DNA of 38,209 nt from CALJUZ01 sp003387805 (GCA_937975235.1 CALJUZ010000103.1:1-38209); one strand, 5' to 3'. Numbered from the stretch's first letter, positions 1 through 8,863 are shown. Numbers and translations: made by a program. Notes: generated by a model not told the origin, from the sequence alone.

Positions 1-30
1 CCGGAGCCCGGCGGAGGAAGGTAGACACCG

Positions 31-796
31 ATGGCTGATTTGCTGCTGGAAACACGCAACCTGACCAAACGATTCGGCGGCCTGCTGGCCGTCTCAAACC
101 TGGACTTTCACGTGGAGCGCGGCTCCATCGCCAGCTTGATCGGGCCCAACGGCGCCGGCAAGACGACGGTGTTCAACGTCATCACCGGCATTTACCGGCC
201 CGACGAAGGCAGCGTCTGGTTTGACGGCCGCGACATCAGCGGCATGAAACCCCACGCCGTCGCGGCGCTGGGCATCGGCCGCACGTTCCAGACGCTGCGG
301 CTCTTCGGCACCCTGAGCTGCCTGGAAAACGTCATGGCGTCCCGCCACAGCCGCTCCCGGGCCGGCGTCATCGCCTCCATTCTGGGCACGCCGGGGCAGC
401 GGCGGGAGGAGCGGGACATTCAAGCCGAAGCCGAGCGGCGGCTGCGGCAGGTGGGGCTCTGGGAGCAGCGGCACGCCACGGCCCGCAGCTTGTCGTACGG
501 CGAGCAGCGGCTGCTGGAGATCGCCCGCGCCCTGGCCCTCGATCCCAAGCTTTTGGTGCTCGACGAGCCCGCCGCGGGCCTGAACCCGCAGGAGACGGAG
601 GAACTGGTCGGGCTCATCCGCTCCGTCCGCGATGAAGGCATCACGGTGCTGCTCATCGAGCACGACATGGACTTGGTGATGGAAGTGTCCGACCGCATCA
701 CGGTGCTGGACAACGGCCGCAAAATCGGCGAAGGCACCCCGGAGGAAGTGCAGAACAACCCCCGGGTCATCGAAGCGTACCTGGGCCGCGACGAGG

Positions 797-819
<23 letters not shown>
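31..819 (+). CDS. livG: Branched-chain amino-acid ABC transporter ATP-binding protein LivG
   Basis: ATPase subunit that energises a high-affinity branched-chain amino-acid (or related amide/urea) importer at the inner face of the cytoplasmic membrane. Seen: Walker A GPNGAGKTT near residue 38, the ABC signature LSYGEQ near 155, Walker B LLVLDEP near 175 and the switch His in LLIEHDMDLV. The 262-residue length and the LivG-type GIGRTFQ segment fit LivG rather than LivF. The ATG follows a GGAGGAAGG ribosome site. The 3' end overlaps livF by 23 bases, so the two are probably translationally coupled. The permeases and binding protein are not in the window and presumably lie upstream. Confidence 0.93.
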
Positions 820-1525
<706 letters not shown>

Positions 1526-1566
1526 GCCCGGGCGCGAGCCCCGGCGGCCGCCGGCGCAAACAAGAG

Positions 1567-1599
1567 GGGGCCGCGGAACGCCGCGCATTCCGCGGCCCC
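1567..1599. terminator. Hairpin terminator between convergent livF and tpx
   Basis: A perfect 12-bp inverted repeat (GGGGCCGCGGAA with its complement) encloses a 9-base loop. It sits midway between the stop codons of livF (+) and tpx (-). The flanks are only weakly T-rich on either strand, so it may act bidirectionally or be a modest terminator helped by stem strength. Confidence 0.75.
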
Positions 1600-1659
1600 G
1601 TATCGATCTTCGCTTTCACAGGGCGCGACAGCCCGGCCGCCCGCTGGGGCCGGCGCCAG

Positions 1660-2154
1660 TTACTTGGCCGCCCGCACGGCCTCCAGCGCCGCTTCGAAGT
1701 TAGGCTGGTTGCCCACTTCCGGCACGTACTCCACGTACGTCACTTTGTTGTTGGAGTCGACGACGAACACGGCCCGGGCCAGCAGCCGGAGCCCGTCGAT
1801 GAGCACGCCCCAGTTTTCCCCGAAGCTCGCGTAGCGGTGGTCGGAGAACGTGACGACGTTGTCCACGCCCGCCGCGCCGCACCAGCGCTTCTGGGCGAAA
1901 GGCAGGTCCATGCTCACCACATACACTTTCGCGTCGCCAATCTTGGTGGCCTCTTCGTTGAAGCGGCGCACTTCCGCGTCGCACACGCCCGTGTCCAAAG
2001 ACGGCACCGACGCAAACAGCCGCACGCCGGACGTGTCCGCCAGCGTCCAGATCTTCTGGTCGGTATCAACAACCTTGAAATCGGGGGCATCCTGGCCCAC
2101 TTCGACGGGCTTGCCGATGAGCGTCACCGGGTTGCCCCGCATCGTAATCTGCAT
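1660..2154 (-). CDS. tpx: Thiol peroxidase (Tpx, atypical 2-Cys peroxiredoxin)
   Basis: Thioredoxin-dependent peroxidase that reduces H2O2 and alkyl hydroperoxides. Seen: peroxidatic Cys58 in VPSLDTGVC and resolving Cys92 in KRWCGAAG, at the spacing expected for the Tpx family; 164 residues, normal length. The frame stays open further upstream, but the ATG at 2154 sits behind an AAGGAGG site (2162-2169), so the shorter start is chosen. The gene begins 40 bases after the SARP-type regulator on the same strand and may be co-transcribed with it. Family and start are secure; the link to the regulator is inference from spacing. Confidence 0.95.
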   Translation of the reverse strand: MQITMRGNPVTLIGKPVEVGQDAPDFKVVDTDQKIWTLADTSGVRLFASVPSLDTGVCDAEVRRFNEEATKIGDAKVYVVSMDLPFAQKRWCGAAGVDNVVTFSDHRYASFGENWGVLIDGLRLLARAVFVVDSNNKVTYVEYVPEVGNQPNFEAALEAVRAAK

Positions 2155-2194
2155 CCGCCGTTCCTCCTTGAGATAATAAGTCTGCCCGAAGCCG

Positions 2195-3403
2195 TTACAT
2201 TGTTTCCACCGACCCCGAAAGGATTCCTTCCCGAACGGCGGCGGGGCGCGCATCGGGCCGGACGATGCTGTCCTCGATGAACACCGAGCTCAGGCCCAGC
2301 TCCTCCAGGGCCCGGCGGATGCGGCCCCGGACGGCGGCCACGTGTTCTGCACGCGCCCGGGACAAGTGCACGACCAGGCGCTGCGGCGACTCCCAGCAAA
2401 CCACGTCGCCCTGGCGGATGACGCCGGCCAGCCGGGCCTCCACGCGCCCGCGCTCGGCGGGGCCCAGGGGACCGTCGCCCAGGGAAACCCGCAGCAAGCC
2501 GATGGACTCGCCCGTGCGGGCCAGGCGGCGCAAATCCAGCCGGAAAATGGCCGCGTACGTGCTGCGGTCGCAGACGAAGGGCCGCCGCGGATCGTCCTCG
2601 GCCCGCTCCGCCGCCCGTACCGTCTTCATGGACTCGAACAGCGCCTGGGTTTCGGGGCTGGGCGCAAGGCCGAACTCTTCATACAGCAGCCGCTCGCAGG
2701 CGCGGTATTGCCGGGCCGCCTCGCCGTAACGGCCGGCCCGGATGAAGAACCCGATGATGGCTTGGTGAAGCTCCTCCCGGTAAGGCTCGCGGGCCAGCGC
2801 GGCGCGGCAGACGTCCACCGCCCCCGCCACGTCGTTTTCGATGTCGACCATCAACTGGGCCGCCTGCAGCGCCGCGGCGAAATACATTTCGCGGAAACGC
2901 TCGCGCACGGTCACCGCCCAGTCTTCGTATAAATCTTCCGAGCAGAAATCGTCCCGGTACAGGGCCAGCGCCCGCCGGTACAGCTCCAGGGCCTCGACAG
3001 GGTCCCGGTGCCGCAGCCCGTCGGCCCGCCGCACCAGCCAACGGAACTCCTCCGCATCGGTCCAAACCGGCGCGCCGGGCTCGATCCAGTACAAGCCGTG
3101 GGCCTGCCGCAAAAAGCGTTGCTCCTGGTAGCGGCCGAGGCCCGGCTCCAGGGTGCGGCGCAAGTAGTAGATGACGGTGTGCAGGTTGTGGGTGCTCTTG
3201 TCGCCGTCGTCGCTGTCGGGCCACAGGAGCTCCACCAGAACGTCCCTGGGCACCCGCTCCCCGCAGCGGGTGACGAGATACTTGAACAGCGTCACCGCCC
3301 GCTTGGACTTCCACGCCGCCACGTCCAGCTCCCGTCCGTCCACCACCACCCGCAAAGGGCCCAGCAGGTAGACCTCCAGACCGCGTCGTGTCGCCGTGTC
3401 CAT
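2195..3403 (-). CDS. SARP/BTAD-family transcriptional activator with a GGDEF-like C-terminal region
   Basis: A DNA-binding regulator. Residues about 8-95 form an OmpR-type winged helix (LEVYLLGPLRV start; SKRAVTLFKYLV and LLWPD motifs). Residues about 105-250 are a bacterial transcriptional activator domain of helical repeats (ALELYRRALALYRDDF, AREPYREELHQAII). Residues about 275-390 (FRLDLRRLARTGESIGLLRV to the end) recall a degenerate nucleotidyl-cyclase/GGDEF fold with no GGDEF motif, so any ligand or enzyme role is unproven. SARP proteins typically bind 7-bp direct repeats at 11-bp spacing; such a repeat lies at 9981-9998 before the exported-protein operon. The start is an ATG behind a GGGGAGGG site. 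The regulated target is inferred, not shown. Confidence 0.85.
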   Translation of the reverse strand: MDTATRRGLEVYLLGPLRVVVDGRELDVAAWKSKRAVTLFKYLVTRCGERVPRDVLVELLWPDSDDGDKSTHNLHTVIYYLRRTLEPGLGRYQEQRFLRQAHGLYWIEPGAPVWTDAEEFRWLVRRADGLRHRDPVEALELYRRALALYRDDFCSEDLYEDWAVTVRERFREMYFAAALQAAQLMVDIENDVAGAVDVCRAALAREPYREELHQAIIGFFIRAGRYGEAARQYRACERLLYEEFGLAPSPETQALFESMKTVRAAERAEDDPRRPFVCDRSTYAAIFRLDLRRLARTGESIGLLRVSLGDGPLGPAERGRVEARLAGVIRQGDVVCWESPQRLVVHLSRARAEHVAAVRGRIRRALEELGLSSVFIEDSIVRPDARPAAVREGILSGSVETM

Positions 3404-3718
3404 GGATGAACCCTCCCCGTCGCGTGCAATGCGGAGACGGGACCGCCGTGCGGCGGCGCCCGGCGCGGCCCCGCCCCCGCCAACTTTACAGAGCTATGGC
3501 CGCGAGCAGCCCGCCTAGAACACTCGCGGAAGAATCAATGTCGTCACAAATACAGTAAATGTTCAGAATACAATTGTCAAGTCAACGAGGCAAAATTTTG
3601 AATTGTGTTGTGCAGGAGTGGGTCTCCGCGGCAGGAAGCCAAGGGCGGAGCGAAGCGCGGCGAGAGAAGCGGGACCAAGCCGCCGCGGAAGAGCCGGCCC
3701 ATCCGAGCCGACGGCCGG
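3404..3718. other. Noncoding gap holding the probable promoter of the SARP-type gene
   Basis: 315 bases between the small repeat-tailed gene and the SARP-type gene, both on the minus strand. No convincing gene is seen in it. The part at about 3525-3612 is markedly more AT-rich than its surroundings and holds the promoter candidate; the remainder is ordinary GC-rich sequence. Confidence 0.6.
3552..3580 (-). promoter_or_regulatory. Candidate sigma-A promoter for the SARP-type regulator
   Basis: On the minus strand a perfect -35 TTGACA (3575-3580) is followed, after 17 bases, by TACTGT (3552-3557), a weak -10 with three of six consensus bases. It lies in an AT-rich island and would give a leader of about 140 bases before the start at 3403. 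The weak -10 suggests that an activator may be needed. Confidence 0.4.
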
Positions 3719-3979
3719 CTACAAACGGGCGTCGCGGGTGTCGCGGGTGTCGCGGGTGTCGCGGGTATCGCGGGCGTCACGGGCGTCCCGGGCGCCGGCG
3801 GTGCGGCCGCCGACCAAGTCGTCGATGAACCGCACCGCCTCGATGAATCCCCGGAACGACGTTTTCCGCCCGGATTGCACGTGGCTGACGGTGCCGACCC
3901 AGTCTTTTTCGTCGGTTTGCAGGATGCGGAGCACGAACGTGTTTCCGGATCTTCCTCCCGGCCTTCGGGAAGTCGGCAT
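3719..3979 (-). CDS. Small conserved protein with an Arg-Asp-Thr/Ala repeat tail
   Basis: An 86-residue protein of unknown function. Residues about 13-58 (from TFVLRILQ through WVGTVSHVQ and FRGFIEAVRFIDDL) resemble a small-protein type I associate with Bacillota, with the pattern FVLRI, then W-G-TV, then FR and I-IDDL. The last third is low complexity: repeated RDA/RDT tripeptides encoded by eight 9-bp direct repeats (3726-3797). The ATG follows an AGGGG site. It sits 80 bases after the beta-barrel gene and before the SARP-type gene on the same strand. The core pattern argues that it is a real gene; the repeat tail may vary in length between strains. No function is proposed. Confidence 0.65.
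   Translation of the reverse strand: MPTSRRPGGRSGNTFVLRILQTDEKDWVGTVSHVQSGRKTSFRGFIEAVRFIDDLVGGRTAGARDARDARDTRDTRDTRDTRDARL
3726..3797. repeat. Eight tandem 9-bp repeats (CGGGTGTCG-like)
   Basis: Eight consecutive 9-base units of the form CGGGYRTCG, the middle copies being identical or one base apart and the last two diverged. Read on the minus strand in the frame of the small gene they give the tripeptide Arg-Asp-Thr or Arg-Asp-Ala. The unit length is a multiple of three, so copy-number change would keep the frame. Confidence 0.9.
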
Positions 3980-4031
3980 CGCGACAGTCCCCTAACGTGA
4001 ACGGTTGTCAGCGCCAGAGACGCCAACGCCA

Positions 4032-4049
4032 CGGGTTTTGCCAAACCCG
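4032..4049. other. Short hairpin after the beta-barrel gene
   Basis: A 7-bp stem CGGGTTT/AAACCCG with the 4-base loop TGCC lies 11 bases after the barrel gene stop. No T run follows on the minus strand, so it is at most a weak terminator or an RNA-stabilising hairpin. Confidence 0.35.
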
Positions 4050-4059
4050 GCGCCTCCGG

Positions 4060-4971
4060 TCAAAAGTACAGCGAAAGGCCCAGAGACAGCAGACGCCGGC
4101 CGCCGCTTTCGCTGACGGCCGCGTCCAGCCGCAGCGATTCCAGCAAGTACCCGAGCCCCGCGTACGATACGACGGTCCCCGCAGGGTAAACCCTCTGTCC
4201 CAGCCGGGCCAGCACCCGGCCGAAGCGGCCTTCCAGGCCGTACCGCCAGCCGGCCTCTTCCCAGTTGCCGACGCCGGGCACGATGTAGTCCGCGGCGGCC
4301 GTCAGGCCCAGCCCCAGCTCCACGGCCACGCCCACGGCCACTTCCACGGGCATGGCCGCCCGCACCTCTTCGTCGCCTGAAACCAGCGCGTGGCGGGCCA
4401 GCACGCCCACGCCCAGCCAGCGGGCCCACTGTCCCCGGTAGCCCACGTCCAGCACCCAGGCCGCACCCGACACGGGCTGCGACACCCCGGCGTCCGCCGG
4501 CTCCACGTTGTCCAGCGTCACGTGCCGCACGCTGAAACCGAAGGCCGCATCGCTGCGGCGCCAGGCGGCGGAGTAGACGTACTGCCGCAGCCCGCCGTCG
4601 TCGTCGCCGGCCGACAAGTACGCCAGCTGGCCCGCGCCCAGCCCCGTGTCGGGCTCGAGATACACCACCGCCCGGGCGCCGGCGCCGGCCGGCTCCCCCG
4701 CGGTGCTGACGTACTGCGCCTGCAGGGCGTGCTCGCCCAGCCAGGCCAGACCCGCCGGATTGGCCACGGGACCGAACTGCTCGCCGCCCACGCCCACGAA
4801 GCCTTCCCACGGCGTCAGCGTCATGGCCAGCGCCTCGGCCGAAGCGGCCCGGGCCGGGGCCGGCCCCGGCAGACTTCCAAGGCCCGCCAAGAGCAGCGCG
4901 GCCGCCACCGCCGCGATCGCCGGGCGAAAAGCGGCCCGCCGCGCTCGCAATCTCGCCGGCGCCATCCTCAT
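4060..4971 (-). CDS. Predicted outer-membrane beta-barrel protein
   Basis: A 303-residue exported protein. Residues 1-45 are a long Arg-rich, hydrophobic signal peptide with a probable cut after PARAAS or thereabouts. The rest alternates hydrophobic and polar residues with many Gly/aromatic turns, typical of transmembrane beta strands, and the chain ends LSLGLSLYF. A terminal Phe in such a strand is the classic signal for insertion by the BAM machinery. The ATG at 4971 overlaps the stop of the secretin gene (ATGA), indicating translational coupling; the frame is open far upstream but lacks a better start. It may be a partner pore, anchor or assembly factor for the secretin. No specific family was recognised. 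Confidence 0.75.
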   Translation of the reverse strand: MRMAPARLRARRAAFRPAIAAVAAALLLAGLGSLPGPAPARAASAEALAMTLTPWEGFVGVGGEQFGPVANPAGLAWLGEHALQAQYVSTAGEPAGAGARAVVYLEPDTGLGAGQLAYLSAGDDDGGLRQYVYSAAWRRSDAAFGFSVRHVTLDNVEPADAGVSQPVSGAAWVLDVGYRGQWARWLGVGVLARHALVSGDEEVRAAMPVEVAVGVAVELGLGLTAAADYIVPGVGNWEEAGWRYGLEGRFGRVLARLGQRVYPAGTVVSYAGLGYLLESLRLDAAVSESGGRRLLSLGLSLYF

Positions 4972-6227
4972 TCCGCCCCGCCCCCTTGCTCGCCGTCGCG
5001 CACGATGCGCGGCGTGATAAAGATGAGAACCTCCGTCTCCTCGGTGGTGGTGCGGTCGCTGCTGAACAGCCGCCCGAAGATGGGCAGATCGCCCAAAATC
5101 GGCACCCGGCTGCGGTTCTCCACCTGCACTTCCTGCACGAGCCCGCCGATGCCGATGGTTTCGCCGTCCTGCACCCGCACCGTCGTCTGCACCCGGCGGC
5201 TGCCCACCACCGGCAGATCGTCCGGCCCGTGGCCCTGCACGTCCTCGACGCTGGGCGAAATCTGCAGCACGATGGTGCCGTCGTCCGACACCCGGGCCAC
5301 GAGGCTGAGGCTGACGCCCGCCTCGATGGCTTCCAGGCGCGTCACCTGCGTCTGCTCCGTGCCGGTGACGATGCGGTAGTACGTGGTGCGGCCCACGAAC
5401 AAAGACGCCGGCTGCCCTTCCACCGCCACCAGCGTCGGGTTGGCCCGGATTTTCGCGTCGCCCCGCTCCACCACGCTGCGCAGCTGCATCAGCAGCGCGT
5501 CGACGCCGGTAAAGGAGTAGCCCACGGTGCCGATGAGCTGCTGCACGCCGATGCGGGCGGGCCGCTGGGTGGACGGCGCCTCCTCGATCCAGCTCCAGTC
5601 GAGGCCCAGCGCCTTGCGGCCCTGCTCGCTCACCTCGGTGATGAGCGCGTCGATTCGGATCTGATACGGCGGCACGTCGATTTTGGCGATGTCGTCCACG
5701 ATGCGCTGCACCACGGCCGGAGCGCCGGACACGATGACGCTGTTGGTGGCCGGTTCCGGCCGCACCAGGTCCCGGAACGGCTGGGCCAGCATGCCGGGCA
5801 CGTCCGCGGCGTTCACGTGCGCGAGCTTGACCCGCTCGGTCACGGAAAACACGTGAAACAGCGGGCCGTCCCGGCGGGCCGAGCCCACCAGGTAATACCC
5901 GTCCATCCATTTGTACGTGTAGCCGCCCGGCAGCAGGAGCTGCTCCAGCGCCCGGGGCAGCGGCACGTCAAACAGCTCCACGGTGACGAACCCGCCGACG
6001 GTGGTGTCGGCCAGGATAGGAATCCCCGTCTCCAGGGACAGGTCCGCCAGCGCGTCGAGAATGAACGTGTCGAAAAACACGTTGGTCACCAGCACGTCCA
6101 CGGGCTCGGGCACGCCGCCCGAACCGTTCTCCTGCGCCCACGCCCGGCCGCCCGCCGCGGCCAGGCACAACAACACGACCAACGCGACGCCGGCCGCCCG
6201 GCGCCTTACACCGCTGCCGCCCTTCAC
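4968..6227 (-). CDS. Compact secretin (GspD/PilQ superfamily) outer-membrane channel
   Basis: A 419-residue exported channel protein. Seen: signal peptide to about AWA in residues 1-31; an N0/STN-like domain (about 45-115, LSLETGIPILADTTVGG to YYLVGS); one N1-type ring domain (about 120-190, HVNAADVPGML, TNSVIVSG); then the secretin core (about 195-410) ending in the hallmark VPILGDLPIFGRLF and TEVLIFITPRIV. It is shorter than GspD or PilQ, with a single N1 repeat and no AMIN or S domain evident. The GTG start at 6227 overlaps the upstream stop (GTGA). No secretion ATPase, pilin or platform gene is nearby, so it is an orphan secretin whose substrates may be the exported proteins at 8126-9910. 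Confidence 0.88.
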   Translation of the reverse strand: MKGGSGVRRRAAGVALVVLLCLAAAGGRAWAQENGSGGVPEPVDVLVTNVFFDTFILDALADLSLETGIPILADTTVGGFVTVELFDVPLPRALEQLLLPGGYTYKWMDGYYLVGSARRDGPLFHVFSVTERVKLAHVNAADVPGMLAQPFRDLVRPEPATNSVIVSGAPAVVQRIVDDIAKIDVPPYQIRIDALITEVSEQGRKALGLDWSWIEEAPSTQRPARIGVQQLIGTVGYSFTGVDALLMQLRSVVERGDAKIRANPTLVAVEGQPASLFVGRTTYYRIVTGTEQTQVTRLEAIEAGVSLSLVARVSDDGTIVLQISPSVEDVQGHGPDDLPVVGSRRVQTTVRVQDGETIGIGGLVQEVQVENRSRVPILGDLPIFGRLFSSDRTTTEETEVLIFITPRIVRDGEQGGGAE

Positions 6228-7975
6228 GCTTCATCAGCTCCCATCAAGTGTTCCGCCGTCCCTTCGTGGACGTTCCCCTCGGCATCGACCCACAAAAACA
6301 GCGTGGCCAGGTCGTCGCGGCGCCCGCCCGCCCCCAGCACCTCGATCAAGGCGCGGTACTGCTTGTCCCGCTCCAGCTCGTGGGAGAACACCCCGAACAG
6401 GAAGCGGTGTTCGCCCGGCAGCAGCACGCTCTCGCCCGAGCCGGTCTCCACCGCGTCCACCACCAGCCAGTGGGCGTCCCGGACGAAGATGAAGTCCCCC
6501 ATGTCTTCCTCCTGCGCCGGCACGTACTCTTGCAGCGTCAGGCGCAGCCCGGCCTCGCCGTGAATGTTTCCTTCGTTGGCCACCGTGACGCCCACCGTCA
6601 CCAGCCCCGTGGCCCCTACCGTCCTCCACTCCACCTCCGCGGCCTCCATGACCGGCCTGAGGTCCGCACCAACGGTTAAAAGCGCGTCCACCGTCAGCTC
6701 GCTGACCGCGGTTTCCATGCCCGGCCCGGGGGCGGGCAGACGCCCCTCGATGCGGACGCGCGCGTATCGTCCGCCGCTTTCCCCTTCCGGCACGCGGAAA
6801 CCGACGACGACGTTGCGCCGCTGTCCCGGCCGGAGGGTGAACTCCGCCGGCCGCACGTCGCCCCAGGGCACCGCGGAATAAGGCATGACGACGCCGGGCT
6901 CGGGGGTCACCGGCTGTCCGTCGGCGTCATTCACCAGCTCCTGCAACGACACGGTCACGTCCACGTCCTCGGAGTCCCGGTTGACGACGGTGATGGTCTG
7001 CACCCGGTAGGCGCCCCGGGGAAACTCGTACACCAGCGCGGCCGGGGCCGCGTCGATGCGCACCGCGCGGCCCGCGACGACGCGGGAAATGCCGGCCTCT
7101 TCGTCGCTCAGCTCGAACTCCATGCGTCCCACGGCAGGCCGGGGGCCGCCGTAGTGGACCACGGCCTGCATCTCGTACTTGCCCGGCGCCAGCCCTACCA
7201 AGACCGAGCCGAAGTCCACCGTGGTGTCCGGCAAAATGACGCCGCGGCCGCCGCCCAGCGGCACCTCGCGCACCCGCCGGCCCCGCTCGTCCCGCAGGAT
7301 GAGCGTGCCCCGGGCCGCCACGTGGACGTCGCCGTCGTTGACCACGCCGGCCAGGAACAAGACGGCGCCGCGGCCGTACGCGGCGGCCAGCTCCGGCGAG
7401 GAGGCCGCCGGAACCACCGCCATGCTGTCCACGTGGGCGGAGCGCACGTGCCGGCGCCCGACCACGATTTCCAGCGGCACCACGAACCGCTGGACGTACT
7501 CCACCGACAGCGCCGCCGGCCCGACCCGTTCCTCCGGCAGCAGCTCAATCACCGCCGCCGCGTAGCCGGAAGGACGCGCGTTGCGGGGAATCTCCACCAC
7601 GCCCCGCAGCTCGAAGGCGCTGCCGGGGCCCACCTCAAACTCGGTTTCTTCAAACCGGACCCACGACGAGGCCGCGTAGGGGCCCTCATCGGGCACCACG
7701 GGCGTATACTCGCCGGAGCGGCCCTCCTGCAGCCCCGCGGCCGAGGCGCGAAAGCGGGCCGTCTGGAACTGCGAACGGTTCAAAATGGTGATGGAAAAGG
7801 GCACCGACTGGCCCCGCTCCCCCGTCAGCTCCAGCACCAGGGGGGCGATGGAAATTTCGATGCGGGACTGGGCGGCGGCCAAGAAAGACCCGATGAAAAG
7901 GAAGATTGCCACCAACGCCGCGGCGCCGCCGGCTCTCGCGGCCGGAAACGAAGCCGACTTCCTTGCAGCAGCCAT
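6224..7975 (-). CDS. Exported tandem Ig-like protein resembling periplasmic pilus chaperones
   Basis: A 583-residue protein with a signal peptide (hydrophobic segment about 18-34, ending AAA-Q). It appears internally duplicated. Residues about 38-180 (IAPLVLELTGERGQ, FSITILNRS, FEVGPGS, then VEIPRNARPSGYAAAV) and about 300-420 (IDAAPAALVYEF, TITVVNRDS, FTLRPGQ, then FRVPEGESGGRYARV) share the same order of motifs. This is the beta-sandwich pattern of fimbrial-chaperone-like or DUF916-like extracellular proteins. The C-terminal part holds a further beta-rich domain. The start follows a GAGGAGTG site, and the stop overlaps the secretin start. It probably handles or binds exported subunits; the exact role is inference. 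Confidence 0.7.
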   Translation of the reverse strand: MAAARKSASFPAARAGGAAALVAIFLFIGSFLAAAQSRIEISIAPLVLELTGERGQSVPFSITILNRSQFQTARFRASAAGLQEGRSGEYTPVVPDEGPYAASSWVRFEETEFEVGPGSAFELRGVVEIPRNARPSGYAAAVIELLPEERVGPAALSVEYVQRFVVPLEIVVGRRHVRSAHVDSMAVVPAASSPELAAAYGRGAVLFLAGVVNDGDVHVAARGTLILRDERGRRVREVPLGGGRGVILPDTTVDFGSVLVGLAPGKYEMQAVVHYGGPRPAVGRMEFELSDEEAGISRVVAGRAVRIDAAPAALVYEFPRGAYRVQTITVVNRDSEDVDVTVSLQELVNDADGQPVTPEPGVVMPYSAVPWGDVRPAEFTLRPGQRRNVVVGFRVPEGESGGRYARVRIEGRLPAPGPGMETAVSELTVDALLTVGADLRPVMEAAEVEWRTVGATGLVTVGVTVANEGNIHGEAGLRLTLQEYVPAQEEDMGDFIFVRDAHWLVVDAVETGSGESVLLPGEHRFLFGVFSHELERDKQYRALIEVLGAGGRRDDLATLFLWVDAEGNVHEGTAEHLMGADEA

Positions 7976-8033
7976 CTATTTTCACTCCTCGGTTCGCGTC
8001 TTGCTTTCCCGGAGACACCAAGGGGCCGTCGGC

Positions 8034-8061
8034 GCGCGCCCCGGCTCGGGGCGGGGCGCGC
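8034..8061. other. GC-rich hairpin between exported-protein gene and assembly genes
   Basis: A perfect 10-bp stem GCGCGCCCCG/CGGGGCGCGC with an 8-base loop lies in the 150-base gap before the chaperone-like gene. No T run follows on the minus strand. It could act as a partial terminator or RNA 3'-end stabiliser that keeps the upstream exported-protein mRNAs more abundant than the downstream genes. Confidence 0.4.
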
Positions 8062-8125
8062 CTGCGTAATCCCGGAAACAGCGAGGGGGGGCGCCGAATT
8101 CCCCTACCGCGCCGAGCCGTCGGGC

Positions 8126-8863
8126 TCAGCCGTTGCCGTTGCCATTGCCGTTCTCGTCCCCGTCGAGGCTGACGAACCCGCCGTTGTCGGGATCAACCCA
8201 CCACTTCAGATTGGTCACGCAGATCTCCACGGCGCCGGTGCCGTGGTAGTCCGACGAACGGTGCTGGCTGGTGACCTCGATCTTCTCCCAGATCCGGTAG
8301 AGCAAGCCGTCGGCCAGGCCGTCCTCGTACCGAATCGTGAACACCAGCGGGTTGTCCGGGCCGTAGTCCGACGCGCGGACCCATTGCTCAACCATGCCGG
8401 GGCCATTCGCGCTCTCGTCGCCGATGCCGTAGCCGAACCACTTGGCAATGGGCGGCGACTCGACCTCGGAATCTTCATACTGCGGATCCTCGGCCCAGAA
8501 GGTGATGCGGACGTCGTTGTTGCTGCTGATGCGGGCGCTGACCGAGTCGGAGGCGTACGTGCCGGGCTTCAGCACCTGCCAGTCCTTGCGGGTGCCGTCG
8601 ACGCTGAAGTTGATCCACTGCGCCACGGACACGTGGTTCACCAGCTCGAAATTCCAGCACTCCCGGTTGCAGTGGCCGGCAGCCGACCCGCTGTTGAAAG
8701 ACCGAGCGTTCATGGCCCGGGCCCAGGAACCGTTGGCTTGCAGTTCGAACGTCTCCGCTTCCCGCGCGCCTTCGGGCAGCGGCGCCCCGGGCGAGGCGGC
8801 CAGCGCCATGGCGCTCACGGCCAGCACCAACGCCATGGCAAACACCAAAGAAAACCGTTTCAT
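8126..8863 (-). CDS. Exported protein of unknown family, paralogue of the preceding gene
   Basis: A 245-residue secreted protein of unrecognised family. Residues 1-23 form a clean signal peptide (KRF start, cut near ALAAS). A beta-rich body follows with the motif DWQVLKPGTYASD near residue 90, an SPP segment near 140 and HRSSDYHGTGAVEI near 205. The same ordered motifs occur in the C-terminal half of the gene at 9038-9910, so the two are related. It ends in an acidic stretch and a GNGNGNG tail. Two Cys close together (HCNREC) suggest a disulfide. The start follows AAGGAGG. Position upstream of chaperone-like and secretin genes suggests an abundant exported subunit or substrate; that is inference. 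Confidence 0.75.
   Translation of the reverse strand: MKRFSLVFAMALVLAVSAMALAASPGAPLPEGAREAETFELQANGSWARAMNARSFNSGSAAGHCNRECWNFELVNHVSVAQWINFSVDGTRKDWQVLKPGTYASDSVSARISSNNDVRITFWAEDPQYEDSEVESPPIAKWFGYGIGDESANGPGMVEQWVRASDYGPDNPLVFTIRYEDGLADGLLYRIWEKIEVTSQHRSSDYHGTGAVEICVTNLKWWVDPDNGGFVSLDGDENGNGNGNG

Noticed and set aside
3726..3797. CRISPR-like short repeats
   Set aside because: The units are 9 bases long with no spacers and read in frame as a tripeptide repeat.
4060..5910. A 616-codon frame extending the beta-barrel gene into the secretin gene
   Set aside because: The first half is the out-of-frame secretin. The barrel protein has a signal peptide and a coupled ATG at 4971.
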